Source: Cepaea nemoralis (Eukaryota; Mollusca; Gastropoda; Stylommatophora; Helicidae). Taken from it: a stretch of 64,000 nt of DNA. The position numbers and the translations under genes are program-made. Below the pieces are notes generated by a model. That model was not told the origin of the DNA, ran no database searches, and saw only the letters and a list, made by a program, of their open reading frames with translations. Of this stretch, positions 63,555 through 64,000 are shown piece by piece (within the stretch, counting starts at the first letter, position 1; each line of letters starts with the position of its first letter). The stretch spans positions 895,001 to 959,000 of the forward strand of contig JACEFZ010005600.1 of the NCBI GenBank assembly GCA_014155875.1. The letters run 5' to 3'.

Positions 63555-64000
63555 ACATAATTCTGTGAGGTCTAGTTTGGATTATACAGACGGCTGTTTT
63601 GGAAGTCACGTGAAAACAATTAAAACACACTGCAGTTTCGTAAACAATGCTACGGTAACACGGGCCAGTGACTTGGGTCCTCAGACGTCATGCAGCCTGT
63701 TGCCCTCGTGACTGATTAATGTGTGGCCGTGAGTCATCTGCATGTTTGCGAACCTGGTCTGTTGGCAGGAACATGTCAAGGAGACACTCGCCTTTTCAAC
63801 AGGTGTAACAACCTGCTTTGAGTGCCTTTCATAACACAGTGGTTACTGCGCTTGTCAAGCAAGACCCGATCCCTGGTCCATCTCCACCCCTCTTCCCCCA
63901 CCCCCCCCCCCCCCCCCCCACCCCAAAAAAAAAGGAGAGCACTTTTTTTTTTTTTAAACATTGCGGTAGTGGGATTGACTCAACAGATGGGTAGTGGATA
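63555..64000. other. No gene; homopolymer runs
   Basis: A C run (63901-63919), an A run and a T run near 63926-63957. No other feature. Confidence 0.5.

Overview
This is eukaryotic, animal-type DNA, and I find no convincing host protein-coding gene in it. Almost every coding-like stretch is a transposable element. The rest is SINEs, minisatellites and very long microsatellites. The mix (many RTE/CR1-like and RNase H non-LTR retrotransposons, Penelope-like elements, a hAT transposon, an LTR element with an unusual pol order, abundant tRNA-derived SINEs) suggests a lophotrochozoan, most likely a mollusc. That assignment is inference. Family letters (LINE-R, SINE-A and so on) are my own labels for this window.

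Layout. 1-4245: 3' part of an RNase H LINE (LINE-R) whose 3' UTR holds three 104-bp tandem repeats. 4.2-5.2 kb: a tiny LINE tail, a U2 snRNA-like pseudogene and a Penelope-type GIY-YIG domain. 5.5-6.9 kb: minus-strand LINE-B carrying two small nested LINE insertions. 7-12.8 kb: SINEs, decayed LINE scraps and a 34-bp x 10 minisatellite. 12.9-15.4 kb: LINE-M, inserted in a SINE. 16-17.6 kb: two non-coding relatives of LINE-R. 17.7-24.5 kb: LINE fragments, a 0.7-kb polypurine block, a long AT hairpin, a hAT remnant and a 69-bp minisatellite. 24.8-27.6 kb: giant microsatellites and a hAT MITE. 27.6-37.3 kb: LINE and SINE fragments, a Penelope fragment and LINE-F copy 2.

37.3-53.3 kb is one nested block with a target-site duplication (TSD) at every boundary: a SINE-A copy is split by LINE-D; LINE-D is split by LINE-E and by a hAT transposon; the hAT is split at its start codon by LINE-F copy 1; LINE-F copy 1 is split by a 7.6-kb LTR retrotransposon. 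The LTR element has near-identical 499-bp LTRs, integrase placed before reverse transcriptase (Gmr1-like order), and an in-frame loss of the integrase catalytic core.

53.3-54.5 kb: two minisatellites (48 and 52 bp). 54.5-58.4 kb: full-length LINE-F copy 3. 60.0-62.3 kb: a young LINE-K copy with an intact 735-codon RT/RNase H frame. 62.3-64 kb: a SINE and microsatellites.

The elements interact mainly as insertion targets for one another. Nested order and TSDs give a relative timeline. Families differ by 3' tail: GAA for LINE-R, GATT-type for LINE-K, GAT for LINE-C, ACTA for LINE-E, and a small hairpin for LINE-F.
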